64,000 bases of DNA from an uncultured Bacteroidia bacterium. GTDB lineage: Bacteria; Bacteroidota; Bacteroidia; Bacteroidales; UBA932. The notes beneath the pieces were generated by a model. The model did no database searches and had not been told where the DNA came from. It saw only the letters and a program-made list of their open reading frames with translations. Positions 41,136 to 50,177 of the stretch are shown piece after piece (the stretch's first letter is position 1; each line of letters begins with the position of its first letter). The DNA lies in NCBI GenBank assembly GCA_902778105.1, contig CACYWN010000011.1, positions 61,588 through 125,587 on the forward strand, read 5' to 3'. The position numbers and the translations under genes were made by a program.

Positions 41136-41573
41136 ATGACATCCCTTATGATCTACGTTGCATCCAGCTGGAGGAATCCCTACTATCCCGATGTTGTCAA
41201 GCGCCTCCGCGCCGAAGGCTTTCCCGTCTACGACTTCCGCAATCCGCCCCATGGCGGTGCCGGTTTCCATTGGACCGACGTGGATGAAAAAGCGCCGGAA
41301 TGGACATTCGAGCAGTATGCCGATGGATTGCGCCATCCGCTTGCCGAGCGCCAGTTCGCCGCCGATCTGGAAGCCCTCGAGGCCGCCGACACTTGCGTCC
41401 TGGTCCTTCCTTGCGGTCGCAGTGCCCACACCGAAGCCGGATGGATGGCCGGGGCCGGAAAGAAAGTCATCGCCTACATTCCGGAGATGGTGGAACCGGA
41501 GCTGATGTACAAGCTGTTCGACCGGGTCGTCGGCAATCTGGATGATTTGGTTGAGAGCATCAATGATAGATAG
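41136..41573 (+). CDS. Nucleoside 2-deoxyribosyltransferase-fold protein
   Basis: The 145-residue protein begins (MT)SLMIYVASSWRN and carries VLVLPCGRSAHTEAGWMAGAGKKVIAYIP, which matches the catalytic region of the N-deoxyribosyltransferase superfamily (Glu in the HTEAGW segment). Such enzymes cleave or transfer the glycosidic bond of nucleosides or nucleoside monophosphates. ATG at 41148 is an alternative start. A nucleosidase gene follows after 16 nt, suggesting a joint role in nucleoside or nucleotide breakdown. Confidence 0.65.
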   Translation: MTSLMIYVASSWRNPYYPDVVKRLRAEGFPVYDFRNPPHGGAGFHWTDVDEKAPEWTFEQYADGLRHPLAERQFAADLEALEAADTCVLVLPCGRSAHTEAGWMAGAGKKVIAYIPEMVEPELMYKLFDRVVGNLDDLVESINDR

Positions 41574-41589
41574 TATCCGTTAGATCAAT

Positions 41590-42159
41590 ATGATAGATAA
41601 AAGTATCCTGGATGAACTCCGGGGCCGCGACGTGATCCTGTTCGTCGCCGACGAAGGTGAAATAGCGCAGGAAAAGGTTCCGTTCCCCGTCGTGTACACG
41701 GGGATGGGCAAGATGCGCATGTTCAGCGCCCTTGTCAAGTGGTATGAGGCCAGGACCGGGAAAGGAAAGCCCGTCATCCTGAATGTCGGCAGCGCCGGAT
41801 CGGCCCGGTATCCAATCGGGGAGATGCTGAACTGCAGCCACATCGTCAATGGCGGCAGCGAACTGGTCTATGACCGGATCGACCTGCCCGGAGACGGTTG
41901 CACCGTCTTCTCCGGCGATTACTTCATGAGTACGCAGACCTTTAGTCCGGAGCAGGTCAAGGATCTTGCCGGAAAGTTTGACCTGTTTGACATGGAGGCC
42001 TATGCCGCCGCCCAGTTCTGCAAACTGCATGGACTCCCCTTTTACTGTTTCAAGGCAGTGTCGGACAACCTGGACGGCTCGTTGAAGGACTGGCAGACGA
42101 TTCTCGGAGAAATCCGGGAGCACTTCACAGTCCTCCTGAATGAACTCAAGACCGATTGA
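41590..42159 (+). CDS. Nucleoside phosphorylase/nucleosidase family protein
   Basis: The 189-residue protein belongs to the PNP_UDP_1 superfamily: VVYTGMGKMRMFSAL, ILNVGSAGSARYPIGE and FDMEAYAAAQFCKLHGLPFYCFKAVSDN, the last containing the catalytic-type ME...SDN segment of MTA/SAH nucleosidases. It is shorter than the usual 230 residues. It probably cleaves a purine nucleoside such as a methylthioadenosine-like compound. It is coupled to the preceding glycosidic-bond enzyme. Confidence 0.7.
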   Translation: MIDKSILDELRGRDVILFVADEGEIAQEKVPFPVVYTGMGKMRMFSALVKWYEARTGKGKPVILNVGSAGSARYPIGEMLNCSHIVNGGSELVYDRIDLPGDGCTVFSGDYFMSTQTFSPEQVKDLAGKFDLFDMEAYAAAQFCKLHGLPFYCFKAVSDNLDGSLKDWQTILGEIREHFTVLLNELKTD

Positions 42160-42172
42160 ACGACGAAGGCAT

Positions 42173-42883
42173 ATGAATTCGCTGCTTGACGAGATGCTTT
42201 CCCAGGCCGATCCGTCCCAGGTGCCGGGCCTTTCCCGCTTTTTCAAGACAGGGCCGGGACAGTATGGTGAAGGAGACAAGTTCCTGGGAATCAAAGTCCC
42301 CGTAACACGGGACGTGGTAAAACAATGCTGGAAGAAGACCACTTGGCAGGAGCTGGAAGAATGCATTGCCAGCGAGTATCACGAGGTACGGCTCGCTGCC
42401 CTGCTGGCGCTGGTGGAAATCTTCGCCCATGCTAAAAAGGACCCGGCCTTGCGGCAGGACTGCATCGACTTCTACCTTGCCCACACGGACCGGATCAACA
42501 ACTGGGACCTGGTGGACCTGTCCTGCTATCCCCTGCTGGGCGTCTGGCTGCTGGACAAGGACCGGAGCCTGCTTTACAGGCTGGCACGCAGCGGAAAAAC
42601 CATCTGGGAGCAGCGCATCGGCATCGTCAGCACGATGACTTTCATCCGGAACGGAGAACTGGAGGACACTTTTGCCATCGCCGACATCCTCCTCCATCAT
42701 CCCCACGACCTCATCCACAAGGCGGTAGGCTGGCTGTTGCGGGAAGCTGGGAAACGGGACAAGGAAGCCCTGGTCTCCTTCCTCGAGACCCGCTATTCCG
42801 TGATGCCGCGGACGATGCTCCGCTATGCCATTGAAAAGTTCCCGGAAACGGAACGCCAGGGATATCTTAAAGCCGCACCTTGA
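42173..42883 (+). CDS. alkD: DNA alkylation repair protein (AlkD family)
   Basis: The 236-residue HEAT-repeat glycosylase has FLGIKVPVTRDVVKQCWK near the start and NNWDLVDLSCYPLLG in the middle, where Trp and Asp form the lesion-binding cleft of AlkD. It removes N3- and N7-alkylated purines. The start is the ATG at 42173, 13 nt after the nucleosidase stop. Its end overlaps the convergent nuclease-family gene by 17 nt. Confidence 0.88.
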   Translation: MNSLLDEMLSQADPSQVPGLSRFFKTGPGQYGEGDKFLGIKVPVTRDVVKQCWKKTTWQELEECIASEYHEVRLAALLALVEIFAHAKKDPALRQDCIDFYLAHTDRINNWDLVDLSCYPLLGVWLLDKDRSLLYRLARSGKTIWEQRIGIVSTMTFIRNGELEDTFAIADILLHHPHDLIHKAVGWLLREAGKRDKEALVSFLETRYSVMPRTMLRYAIEKFPETERQGYLKAAP

Positions 42884-43781
42884 TGAAAACCGGGAAGTGG
42901 TCGGACGGGAGCTTCGCGATGTACCGTTCAAAGGACACTTCGGCGGGAAAATCCCCCACCCGGTAGCGCTCGTCCAGTTCCAGGGACTTGCGGTATGTAT
43001 CAGTCCGGACGGCGTAGTTGTCCACTTTCACGGTCGGTGAAACGAAGATATGGTCTATCCGGCTGGAAGTGAAACTGTTGGGGTCGAAACCGTTGAAGGT
43101 GCCGTTGGGAACATACCGGTCAGCTGCGGTCTCGTAGGAATCCGTGAGCACCTCCGACTTTGTAAAGGTGCTGTATATCTCATTGGTCTGGTCTACGTTG
43201 AAGTCGCCGGTCACGAACACGTACTCGGAAGGCTTGCACATCGATTCGATGCGGCTGACGATGAGTTTCGCGCTCTCGGCGCGGGCGACCACCCCGACAT
43301 GGTCCATATGGAGGTTGAAGAACCAGATCCGCTTGCCGGAATCCTTGTCCTTCAGATATACCCAGGTACAGATGCGGATGCAGGCGGCGTCCCATCCCAG
43401 CCCCGGTTTATCCGGGGTTTCCGACAGCCAGAACCAGCCCTTGTCCAGCAGGCCGAACCGGTCCTTGCGCCAGAACACCGGTTCGAATTCGCCGGCTTCG
43501 GCACCATCGTCACGGCCCACCCCGACATAGTCGTATTCCTGCAGTTCACCTGCCATGTCATGCAGCTGGTCTACAAGGACTTCCTGACTTCCAAAGATGT
43601 CCGGCCGCTCATAGCGCAGCATCGCGCACACGTACGGAAAACGGTCTTCCCAGCCGTTGCCGCGGCCGGCGTCTCCTTCGTTTTCATAGCGAATATTGTA
43701 GCTTCCCACCTTCAGGGCGGTTTCCCGGGAACAGGCCGTAACGGCCAGCGCAAATGCCAGCGCGAACAAAAACTTCTTCAT
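42867..43781 (-). CDS. Endonuclease/exonuclease/phosphatase family lipoprotein
   Basis: The 304-residue protein has a lipoprotein signal (ALAFALAVTAC) and the EEP fold: KVGSYNIRYENEGD, IFGSQEVLVDQL (catalytic Glu), FNLHMDHVG, FVTGDFNVDQTN and the terminal SDHFPVF. Exported members of this group in Bacteroidetes may act on phosphodiesters, lipids or extracellular DNA. It lies alone between convergent alkD and divergent priA. Confidence 0.85.
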   Translation of the reverse strand: MKKFLFALAFALAVTACSRETALKVGSYNIRYENEGDAGRGNGWEDRFPYVCAMLRYERPDIFGSQEVLVDQLHDMAGELQEYDYVGVGRDDGAEAGEFEPVFWRKDRFGLLDKGWFWLSETPDKPGLGWDAACIRICTWVYLKDKDSGKRIWFFNLHMDHVGVVARAESAKLIVSRIESMCKPSEYVFVTGDFNVDQTNEIYSTFTKSEVLTDSYETAADRYVPNGTFNGFDPNSFTSSRIDHIFVSPTVKVDNYAVRTDTYRKSLELDERYRVGDFPAEVSFERYIAKLPSDHFPVFIKVRL

Positions 43782-43807
43782 TTTCGGGAACCGGTTTGAT
43801 TACCGGA

Positions 43808-43815
43808 CAAAAATA
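43808..43815 (-). promoter_or_regulatory. -7 box of the EEP lipoprotein gene
   Basis: The minus strand reads TATTTTTG, 26 nt before the ATG at 43781. No clear TTG lies at the right distance upstream. Confidence 0.45.
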
Positions 43816-43864
43816 CGATTTTTCTTCGGCCCGTCCCATAAAAATTCGTTACTTTGTACCGCTG

Positions 43865-45970
43865 ATGGAAAGTACGGTGTACATAGCGGTCATCCTCCCC
43901 CTCAAACTGGAATGGGACCCCTGCTACCAGCTGCCCGACGGAATGGAAGTCCGGGTGGGCAGCCGGGTCCGCGTGGAGTTTGCCCACAAGGAGTACATCG
44001 GTGTCGTCGGCGGGATGGACGTCACGCCGCAGACATCCGCAGAAAGGATCCGTCCCATCCTATGCGTCGAGACAGGGCTGCCGGACATCTCTCCGGATGA
44101 AATCCGGTTCTGGCGGGCCGTCGCCGAGTACTATCTCTGCTCGGTCGGGGAAGTGTACAAGGCCGCCTGTCCGGCCCTGAAACTGGACCGGGAAGAAGCC
44201 GGAGTCCGGATGCGGGAACGTTTGGAAAGCCAGTTGGAAAAGCTCCGCGAAAAAGCCGGAAAAGCCCGCAAGGACGAGACCCGGGAGAAATACCTCAAAG
44301 CGGCGGAAGCCGTGCAGGCCAGACTGGATGGAAAAACGGTCGAGACGATGGTTTCAGAAGCTGAGATCACCCTTTCCTCCGCCCAGGAAAAGGCAGCGGA
44401 AGGGATCCGGAAAGCCTTCGAGGCCGGAAAGACCGCCCTCTTGCATGGGGTTACCGGCTCCGGGAAAACGGAGGTTTATCTCCGGTTCGCCCAGGAGACG
44501 CTCCGGAAAGGGCGAAGCGTCCTGTACCTCGTTCCCGAAATCGCCCTTTCCCGGCAGTTGGAGGAACGGATTGCCGCCGTCTTCCCGGACATACTGGTCT
44601 TCCATTCCGGTGAAACGGCCGCCCGCCGGACGGACGTTTCCGACCGGGTCCGCCAAGGCGGCCCTTACCTCGTTCTCGGGACCCGCTCCGCCCTCTTCCT
44701 ACCCCACCGAGACCTGGGCCTCGTCATCGTAGACGAGGAACACGACACCTCCTACAAACAGGACGCTCCGGCACCCCGGTACAACGGCCGGGAAACCGCC
44801 ATCATGCTGGCGGTCATCCAGGATGCACATGTCCTCCTGGGCAGTGCAACGCCTTCATTGGAATCGCTCTACAATGCTGAAACTGGGCGTTTTGCGAAAA
44901 TTGACCTGAAGGAACGCTTCCATAGCGGCGAAGAGGCCGGAATCCAAATCATCGACACGGTCGCCGAGCGCCGGAAAAGGGGAATGACCGGCCACCTGTC
45001 CCGGAAACTCCTCGCCGAAATCACCGCGACGACGGAAGCCGGAGGACAGGTCCTCGTCCTCCGGGCCAGGCGTTCATACGCCCCCTCAGTCCAGTGTACG
45101 GAATGCGGACGGATTCCCCGGTGCCCGCACTGCCATGTACCGCTCAGCCTGCACCTGCATCCCGACCGCCTGGTCTGCCACTACTGCGGCCACACGGAGC
45201 CCTATTCCGGCCACTGCCCTTCCTGCAACGGAGAACTCCAGCCGCTCGGAGCCGGCACGCAGCGGATCGAAGAAGAACTGTGTTCCCTTCTGCCCGACCG
45301 CCGCATCGCGCGGCTGGACAGCGACACTCCGGCCACGGAGCAGGCCGGCATCATCCGGGACTTCGGGAAGGGAGAGATCGACATTCTCGTAGGTACGCAG
45401 GTCATCACGAAAGGATTCGACTTCGAACGGCTCAGCCTCGTCGCCGTCATCCAGGCCGACAGCCTCGTGGGCCAGCAGGATTTCCGTGCGGACGAGCGCG
45501 CCTTCCAACTGCTGGAACAGTTCAGGGGCCGGTGCGGACGGCGCGGAACACCCGGAAAGATTATCATCCAGACCCGGGAACCCGCCCATCCCGTCTATGC
45601 CCGCCTGGAAGGGGAAGACGCTGTCAACCTGCTGGCCGAACGGAAACTGTTCGCATATCCGCCCTATACCCGACTCGTCCATATCCAATTGAAAGACAGC
45701 CACGAAAAACGGCTGGATTTCCTGTCCAGGGAGCTTCGTACCGCCCTGCTCGCCGCCTTCGTGGACGTCGACAGCCCGCCCGCCGTCGTGGGGCCCTACA
45801 CCCCGGTCGTGGACCGGATCGCCGGAGAATCCATCCGCCAGATCCGCGTCACTTTCGCCCGGAACAAGGCTTTGACCGCGCTGAAACGGCGCCTCGCCGA
45901 CGCCGTCACCGCCTTCGGAAAGGAAAGGAAATACACGGCCCATCTCGCCATCGACGTCGACCCCGCCTGA
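43865..45970 (+). CDS. priA: Primosomal protein N' (replication restart helicase)
   Basis: The 701-residue helicase has a 3'-DNA-binding N-terminal domain, Walker A GVTGSGKT at residues 195-202, the DEEH box in VIVDEEHDTSYKQ, and the zinc region between the helicase halves (CTECGRIPRCPHCHVPLS...CHYCGHTEPYSGHCPSC). It reloads the replisome at stalled forks. The ATG at 43865 starts the conserved protein; an upstream in-frame extension overlaps the divergent gene and is rejected. Confidence 0.96.
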   Translation: MESTVYIAVILPLKLEWDPCYQLPDGMEVRVGSRVRVEFAHKEYIGVVGGMDVTPQTSAERIRPILCVETGLPDISPDEIRFWRAVAEYYLCSVGEVYKAACPALKLDREEAGVRMRERLESQLEKLREKAGKARKDETREKYLKAAEAVQARLDGKTVETMVSEAEITLSSAQEKAAEGIRKAFEAGKTALLHGVTGSGKTEVYLRFAQETLRKGRSVLYLVPEIALSRQLEERIAAVFPDILVFHSGETAARRTDVSDRVRQGGPYLVLGTRSALFLPHRDLGLVIVDEEHDTSYKQDAPAPRYNGRETAIMLAVIQDAHVLLGSATPSLESLYNAETGRFAKIDLKERFHSGEEAGIQIIDTVAERRKRGMTGHLSRKLLAEITATTEAGGQVLVLRARRSYAPSVQCTECGRIPRCPHCHVPLSLHLHPDRLVCHYCGHTEPYSGHCPSCNGELQPLGAGTQRIEEELCSLLPDRRIARLDSDTPATEQAGIIRDFGKGEIDILVGTQVITKGFDFERLSLVAVIQADSLVGQQDFRADERAFQLLEQFRGRCGRRGTPGKIIIQTREPAHPVYARLEGEDAVNLLAERKLFAYPPYTRLVHIQLKDSHEKRLDFLSRELRTALLAAFVDVDSPPAVVGPYTPVVDRIAGESIRQIRVTFARNKALTALKRRLADAVTAFGKERKYTAHLAIDVDPA

Positions 45971-45994
45971 GCGTGGAACTTTGTGGAACAATCC

Positions 45995-46025
45995 TTGCGG
46001 ATGCAGGGATTATTTCGTACATTTG
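45995..46025 (+). promoter_or_regulatory. parA promoter
   Basis: TTG at 45995-45997, 20 bp, TACATTTG at 46018-46025, 19 nt before the parA ATG. Two GTGGAAC direct repeats lie just upstream (45973-45992) but do not form a parS palindrome. Confidence 0.7.
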
Positions 46026-46044
46026 TAAGCTTATATCATTTTAT

Positions 46045-46818
46045 ATGGGAAAAGTCATCGCCATAGCGAACCAGAAAGGCGGCGTGGGCAAGACCACGAC
46101 GGCCATCAATCTGGCGGCCTCCCTGGCCGTCCTCGAGAAGAACGTGCTCATCATCGACGCGGATCCCCAGGCCAACACCACGTCCGGCCTGAACTTCTCT
46201 CCGGAGGACGACCGTAAGCGCACCATCTATGAGGTCATCCGGGGGGACATTCCCGCGGAGGACGCCCTGATCCAGACCGAGCTCCAGAAACTCCACATGA
46301 TCCCGTCCCACATCAACCTGGTGGGCGCCGAAATCGAAATGGTCAAGTGGCCGGACCGGGAATCCTACCTCAAGAAAGCCCTGGCCCCCATCCGGGACCG
46401 CTATGACTACATCATCATCGACTGCTCCCCTTCCCTCGGCTTCATCACCGTGAACTGCCTCGTGGCGGCCGACTCCGTGATGATCCCGGTACAGCCGGAA
46501 TTCTTCGCCCTGGAAGGCCTTGCGAAACTTATCCAGACCATCCGCCTGGTCCAGAACAACATCAATCCCTCCCTCACAATCGAGGGCTTCGTGGTGACGA
46601 TGTTCGACGGGCGTACCAAAGTGCACAGCCAGGTGGTGATGGAACTCCGGGAGCATTTCAAGGACCTGGTGTTCAACACCATCATCCAGCGGTCGATCCG
46701 GCTCAGCGAAGCCCCTTCGCACGGAAAGCCCATCGTCCTGTACGACGTAACCAACAACGGCACTTCCAACTACCTCCACCTGGCGGAGGAAGTGCTGGCC
46801 AAAAACGAGAACATCTGA
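46045..46818 (+). CDS. parA: Chromosome partitioning ATPase ParA
   Basis: The 257-residue ParA/Soj protein has the deviant Walker A KGGVGKTTT, Walker A' IIDADPQANTTSGL and Walker B IIIDCSPSLG. It forms the ATP-dependent nucleoid gradient that moves ParB-parS complexes. It begins a four-gene unit parA-parB-DUF5683-mltD, a conserved order in Bacteroidetes. The stop overlaps the parB ATG by one base. Confidence 0.97.
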   Translation: MGKVIAIANQKGGVGKTTTAINLAASLAVLEKNVLIIDADPQANTTSGLNFSPEDDRKRTIYEVIRGDIPAEDALIQTELQKLHMIPSHINLVGAEIEMVKWPDRESYLKKALAPIRDRYDYIIIDCSPSLGFITVNCLVAADSVMIPVQPEFFALEGLAKLIQTIRLVQNNINPSLTIEGFVVTMFDGRTKVHSQVVMELREHFKDLVFNTIIQRSIRLSEAPSHGKPIVLYDVTNNGTSNYLHLAEEVLAKNENI

Positions 46819-47741
46819 TGGCGAAAGTGAAGCACGGCCTTGGAAAAGGCCTCGGCGCCCTGCTCGGAGACGATGCCGCCGACCTCAGCCAGATCCGCAA
46901 GCCGGTCGGCTACATCAACAAGGAAGTGGTCGGAAGCGCCGACCCGCAGGACACGTCCGACGTCCTCCGGATCCCGGTGGACCGGATGGAGCCGAATCCG
47001 TTCCAGCCCCGCATGAACTTCGACCAGGAAGCCCTCCAGGAACTGGCCGAGTCCATCCGGACCTTCGGGCTCATCCAGCCCGTCACGGTCCGTAAGAAAG
47101 GTTCCAAATATCAGATTATCAGCGGCGAACGCCGCTACAGGGCCTCCATCCTCGCCGGGATGGACATGATTCCCGCCTATATCCGTGACGCCAACGACCA
47201 GGGCATGCTGGAAATGGCCATCGTGGAGAACATCCAGCGGGAGAACCTGGATCCCATCGAGGTGGCGATGAGCTACCAGCGCCTGATGGAGGAATGCCGG
47301 CTCACCCAGGAACAGATGGCCGACCGCGTGGGCAAGAAGCGCGCCTCGGTCGCGAACCAGCTCCGGCTGCTCAAGCTTCCCGCCAAGGTCCAGCATGACC
47401 TGAAGGTGGGACTCCTGAGCGTCGGCCACGCCAAGGTGCTCCTGGGCGTGGAGGACCCCAAGGTCCAGGAAACGCTCTGCGACCTGGTCGTCCGCCGCGG
47501 TCTCTCCGTCCGCCAGCTCGAGGAGAAAGTCAAGGCCCTGGAGAAGGGCGAGCCCCAGGAAAAGGAACCGCAGGACCTGCCGGACATGTATTACCGGCTG
47601 CTGGAGAACGTCGGACGCTATTTCGGCGACAACATCTCCCTCCGCCGCTCCCCCTCCGGGAAGGGCACCATCACCATCAAGTTCGATTCGGACGAGCAGA
47701 TGGAGCATTTCCTCCAGGCGCTCGACAACAACCGCGGATAA
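46818..47741 (+). CDS. parB: Chromosome partitioning protein ParB
   Basis: The 307-residue CTPase/DNA-binding protein starts with the ParA-stimulating segment HGLGKGLGALLGD, followed by the CTP-binding fold (NPFQPRMNFDQEALQELAESI; SGERRYRASILAG; ENIQRENLDPIEVA), a helix-turn-helix (LTQEQMADRVGKKRASVANQLRLL) and a C-terminal dimerisation part. A parS site was not found in the window by eye. Confidence 0.97.
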   Translation: MAKVKHGLGKGLGALLGDDAADLSQIRKPVGYINKEVVGSADPQDTSDVLRIPVDRMEPNPFQPRMNFDQEALQELAESIRTFGLIQPVTVRKKGSKYQIISGERRYRASILAGMDMIPAYIRDANDQGMLEMAIVENIQRENLDPIEVAMSYQRLMEECRLTQEQMADRVGKKRASVANQLRLLKLPAKVQHDLKVGLLSVGHAKVLLGVEDPKVQETLCDLVVRRGLSVRQLEEKVKALEKGEPQEKEPQDLPDMYYRLLENVGRYFGDNISLRRSPSGKGTITIKFDSDEQMEHFLQALDNNRG

Positions 47742-47746
47742 CAGCC

Positions 47747-48643
47747 ATGAAACTCAGGATCATCCCCCTTCTCGCCGCCCTGCTGCTGCCTGCCGTCCTC
47801 CACGGCCAGGCACGGGACGACCAGTTCAAGCGGGATGCCTTCTCCCAGAATTACGACGACACCACCAAGCAGGCGAAGACCGACAGTTCCAAGCTGTTCA
47901 GTTTCCGCCAGTACTTCGGCAGTCTCGCCCATAAACGGCCCGGACAGGTCCAGAACCTGTTCATGGGCTCCACCGTCTTCGTCGGCGGCGGCCAGATCTA
48001 CAACCGCCAGTATTGGAAACTGCCCGTCGTGTACGGCGGCATCGGTGCCGGCATCGGCATGGGCATCCATTTCAACAACCAGTACAAGGCGACCGGGGAC
48101 GAGCGGTTCAAGCAGTACAGCACCTGGTCCTATGTCGGGGCCGGTCTCGTCTGGTGGGCATCCCTCATCGACGCTACCGCCTGTTTCAAGTCGGACCTGC
48201 ACCCCGATCCCGGCAAGGCGACCGTCTATTCCATCCTGATGCCCGGTCTGGGCCAGATCTACAACGGAGAATACTGGAAGATTCCCATCTACTGGGGCGC
48301 CATCGCCGGCGGCATCTACTTCTACTCGAACAACAAGCGCAATTACCAGCGATACAAATGGATCTATGACCAGGCCACCAGTACCGACCCCTCGGTGGAG
48401 AAACCTCCCGTGTCGGCGGAAACCGCCCTTCTGTACAGGGACATCTTCCGTCGCTACCGGGACTATTCCATCCTGGCCACGGCCCTTTTCTATGTGGTCC
48501 AGGTCGTGGATGCCAATGTGTTCGCTTACATGCAGGACTTCGAGATCGACGACGACATCACCCTCCGTCTCGAACCGGCGGTCCTTCCTTTCGAATACGC
48601 CCAGGCCCCCGCGCTGGGGATGGGACTGACACTCAGATTTTAA
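47747..48643 (+). CDS. DUF5683 membrane protein
   Basis: The 298-residue protein has a Sec signal peptide (LLAALLLPAVLHGQ) and two similar blocks of short hydrophobic segments with the DUF5683 signature PGLGQIYNGEYWKIPIYWG and its first counterpart FVGGGQIYNRQYWKLPVVYG. Function is unknown, but the conserved position between parB and mltD suggests a link between chromosome segregation and the envelope. It begins 5 nt after parB. Confidence 0.88.
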   Translation: MKLRIIPLLAALLLPAVLHGQARDDQFKRDAFSQNYDDTTKQAKTDSSKLFSFRQYFGSLAHKRPGQVQNLFMGSTVFVGGGQIYNRQYWKLPVVYGGIGAGIGMGIHFNNQYKATGDERFKQYSTWSYVGAGLVWWASLIDATACFKSDLHPDPGKATVYSILMPGLGQIYNGEYWKIPIYWGAIAGGIYFYSNNKRNYQRYKWIYDQATSTDPSVEKPPVSAETALLYRDIFRRYRDYSILATALFYVVQVVDANVFAYMQDFEIDDDITLRLEPAVLPFEYAQAPALGMGLTLRF

Positions 48644-48653
48644 GAAGAAGCTT

Positions 48654-50177
48654 ATGAAGAGATCAATACTGATTTTAGCGGCCCTCCTCCTCGCCCTCCC
48701 GTTCCCGGCCGCAGCGGGTGTCCCCGTCAGGAAATCCCGGAAACAGCTGGAACGCGAGAACTTGCAGCTCCGCCAGCGGCTGGAAGCCCTGCAGAACGAA
48801 CTGGACTGGATCCGCAAGGATGCCCAGGAGAGGGACAGTCTCAACATTACCCTGGAACGGCTGTACGAAGAGGACGAGAGCGAAGCGGCGGCCATCATCG
48901 AGGAAGACGACTTTTTCGACACGCCTTCGGAAGGAAGCACGGCTTCCACCCAGCGCACCACCACCCACAGAAGGGCGGTGGATACACGGGACTACTCCGA
49001 CGACATGACCGACAGCCTGCTGAGCCTGTGGTACCTGCACCGCCGTGCCCGCCAGAACCAGCAGGGATCGTCCTATAACATGGACAGCGTCCATTTCTCG
49101 TCCGAAGTCCCGGACAATGTAATGATCGAGCGCCTGCAGCGGATGAATTCCTTCATCCAGCTTCCCTACAATGAGACGGTGAAGAACTACATGGTCCTCT
49201 ACGCCGAGAAGATGCCCTCCAAGATGGGACAGATCCTCGGCCTGGCCCAGTATTACATGCCCATCTTCGAAGAGACCTTCCGCAAGTATGACCTGCCCCT
49301 GGAGCTCAAGTACATGGCCATCATCGAGTCGGCCCTGAATCCCGTGGCGGTCTCCCGCGCCGGTGCGACGGGCATGTGGCAGTTCATGTATTCCACCGCC
49401 CGCAACTATGGACTCCGGATCGATTCCTACGTCGATGAGCGGATGGACCCGGAAGCCTCCGTGGATGCAGCCGCCCGCTATCTGCGGGACGCCTATCGCA
49501 TCTTCGGCGACTGGAGCCTGGCCATTTCGTCCTACAACTGCGGCTCCGGCAACGTGAACAAGGCCATCAAGCGGGCCGGAAGAAGGGACTTCTGGTCCAT
49601 CTATCCGTACCTTCCCGCTGAAACCCGCGGTTACGTTCCTGCGATGGTGGGTGCGATGTACGCCGTAAACTATGCGAAAGAATATGGCCTGAAGCCGGCC
49701 GCGGTGAAGATGCCCGAACACATCGACACCTTCATGGTGAACAAGAACCTGCATTTCCGGCAGATCAGTGAGGTGCTGGGCATTCCCATCGACGACATCC
49801 GCGACCTGAACCCCCAGTACTACAAGGACATCGTCCCCGGTGCACAGGGCGGGCAGGTCCTCCGCCTCCCGTACAACTACAGCAGCGCTTTCCTGGAGCG
49901 CCAGGACACCATCTACAAGCACAAGGCCGCCGAAATGTTCTCCGGCTCCGTCGATGACGGCAGGTATGCCGCCCGTCCGGCCTCACAGGCCTCGACGGCC
50001 AGAAGGAGCACCCAGGCTTCCGGTGCACAATGGACCTACTACAAGGTGAAACGGGGGGACACCCTGGGCAAGATTGCGGCGAGGAACCACACCACGGTCA
50101 AGAACCTGAAGGCCTGGAACAACCTTCGGAGCGACAGGATCCGGGAAGGCCAGCGCCTGAAGATCAAGAGACGCTAG
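48654..50177 (+). CDS. mltD: Membrane-bound lytic transglycosylase with LysM domain (MltD-like)
   Basis: The 507-residue exported protein has a signal peptide, a Glu-rich coiled-coil segment (residues about 26-75), an SLT domain (catalytic Glu in MAIIESALNPVAVSRAGATGMWQFM, then GLRIDSYVDERMDPEASVDAAARYL) and one C-terminal LysM (YKVKRGDTLGKIAARNHTTVKNLKAWN). A second degenerate LysM may precede it near residue 350. It cleaves peptidoglycan between MurNAc and GlcNAc. It is the last gene of the par unit and overlaps the next convergent gene by 4 nt. Confidence 0.92.
   Translation: MKRSILILAALLLALPFPAAAGVPVRKSRKQLERENLQLRQRLEALQNELDWIRKDAQERDSLNITLERLYEEDESEAAAIIEEDDFFDTPSEGSTASTQRTTTHRRAVDTRDYSDDMTDSLLSLWYLHRRARQNQQGSSYNMDSVHFSSEVPDNVMIERLQRMNSFIQLPYNETVKNYMVLYAEKMPSKMGQILGLAQYYMPIFEETFRKYDLPLELKYMAIIESALNPVAVSRAGATGMWQFMYSTARNYGLRIDSYVDERMDPEASVDAAARYLRDAYRIFGDWSLAISSYNCGSGNVNKAIKRAGRRDFWSIYPYLPAETRGYVPAMVGAMYAVNYAKEYGLKPAAVKMPEHIDTFMVNKNLHFRQISEVLGIPIDDIRDLNPQYYKDIVPGAQGGQVLRLPYNYSSAFLERQDTIYKHKAAEMFSGSVDDGRYAARPASQASTARRSTQASGAQWTYYKVKRGDTLGKIAARNHTTVKNLKAWNNLRSDRIREGQRLKIKRR

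Noticed and set aside
45971-45993. parS site upstream of parA
   Set aside because: Only GTGGAAC direct repeats are present; the palindromic parS core is not formed.
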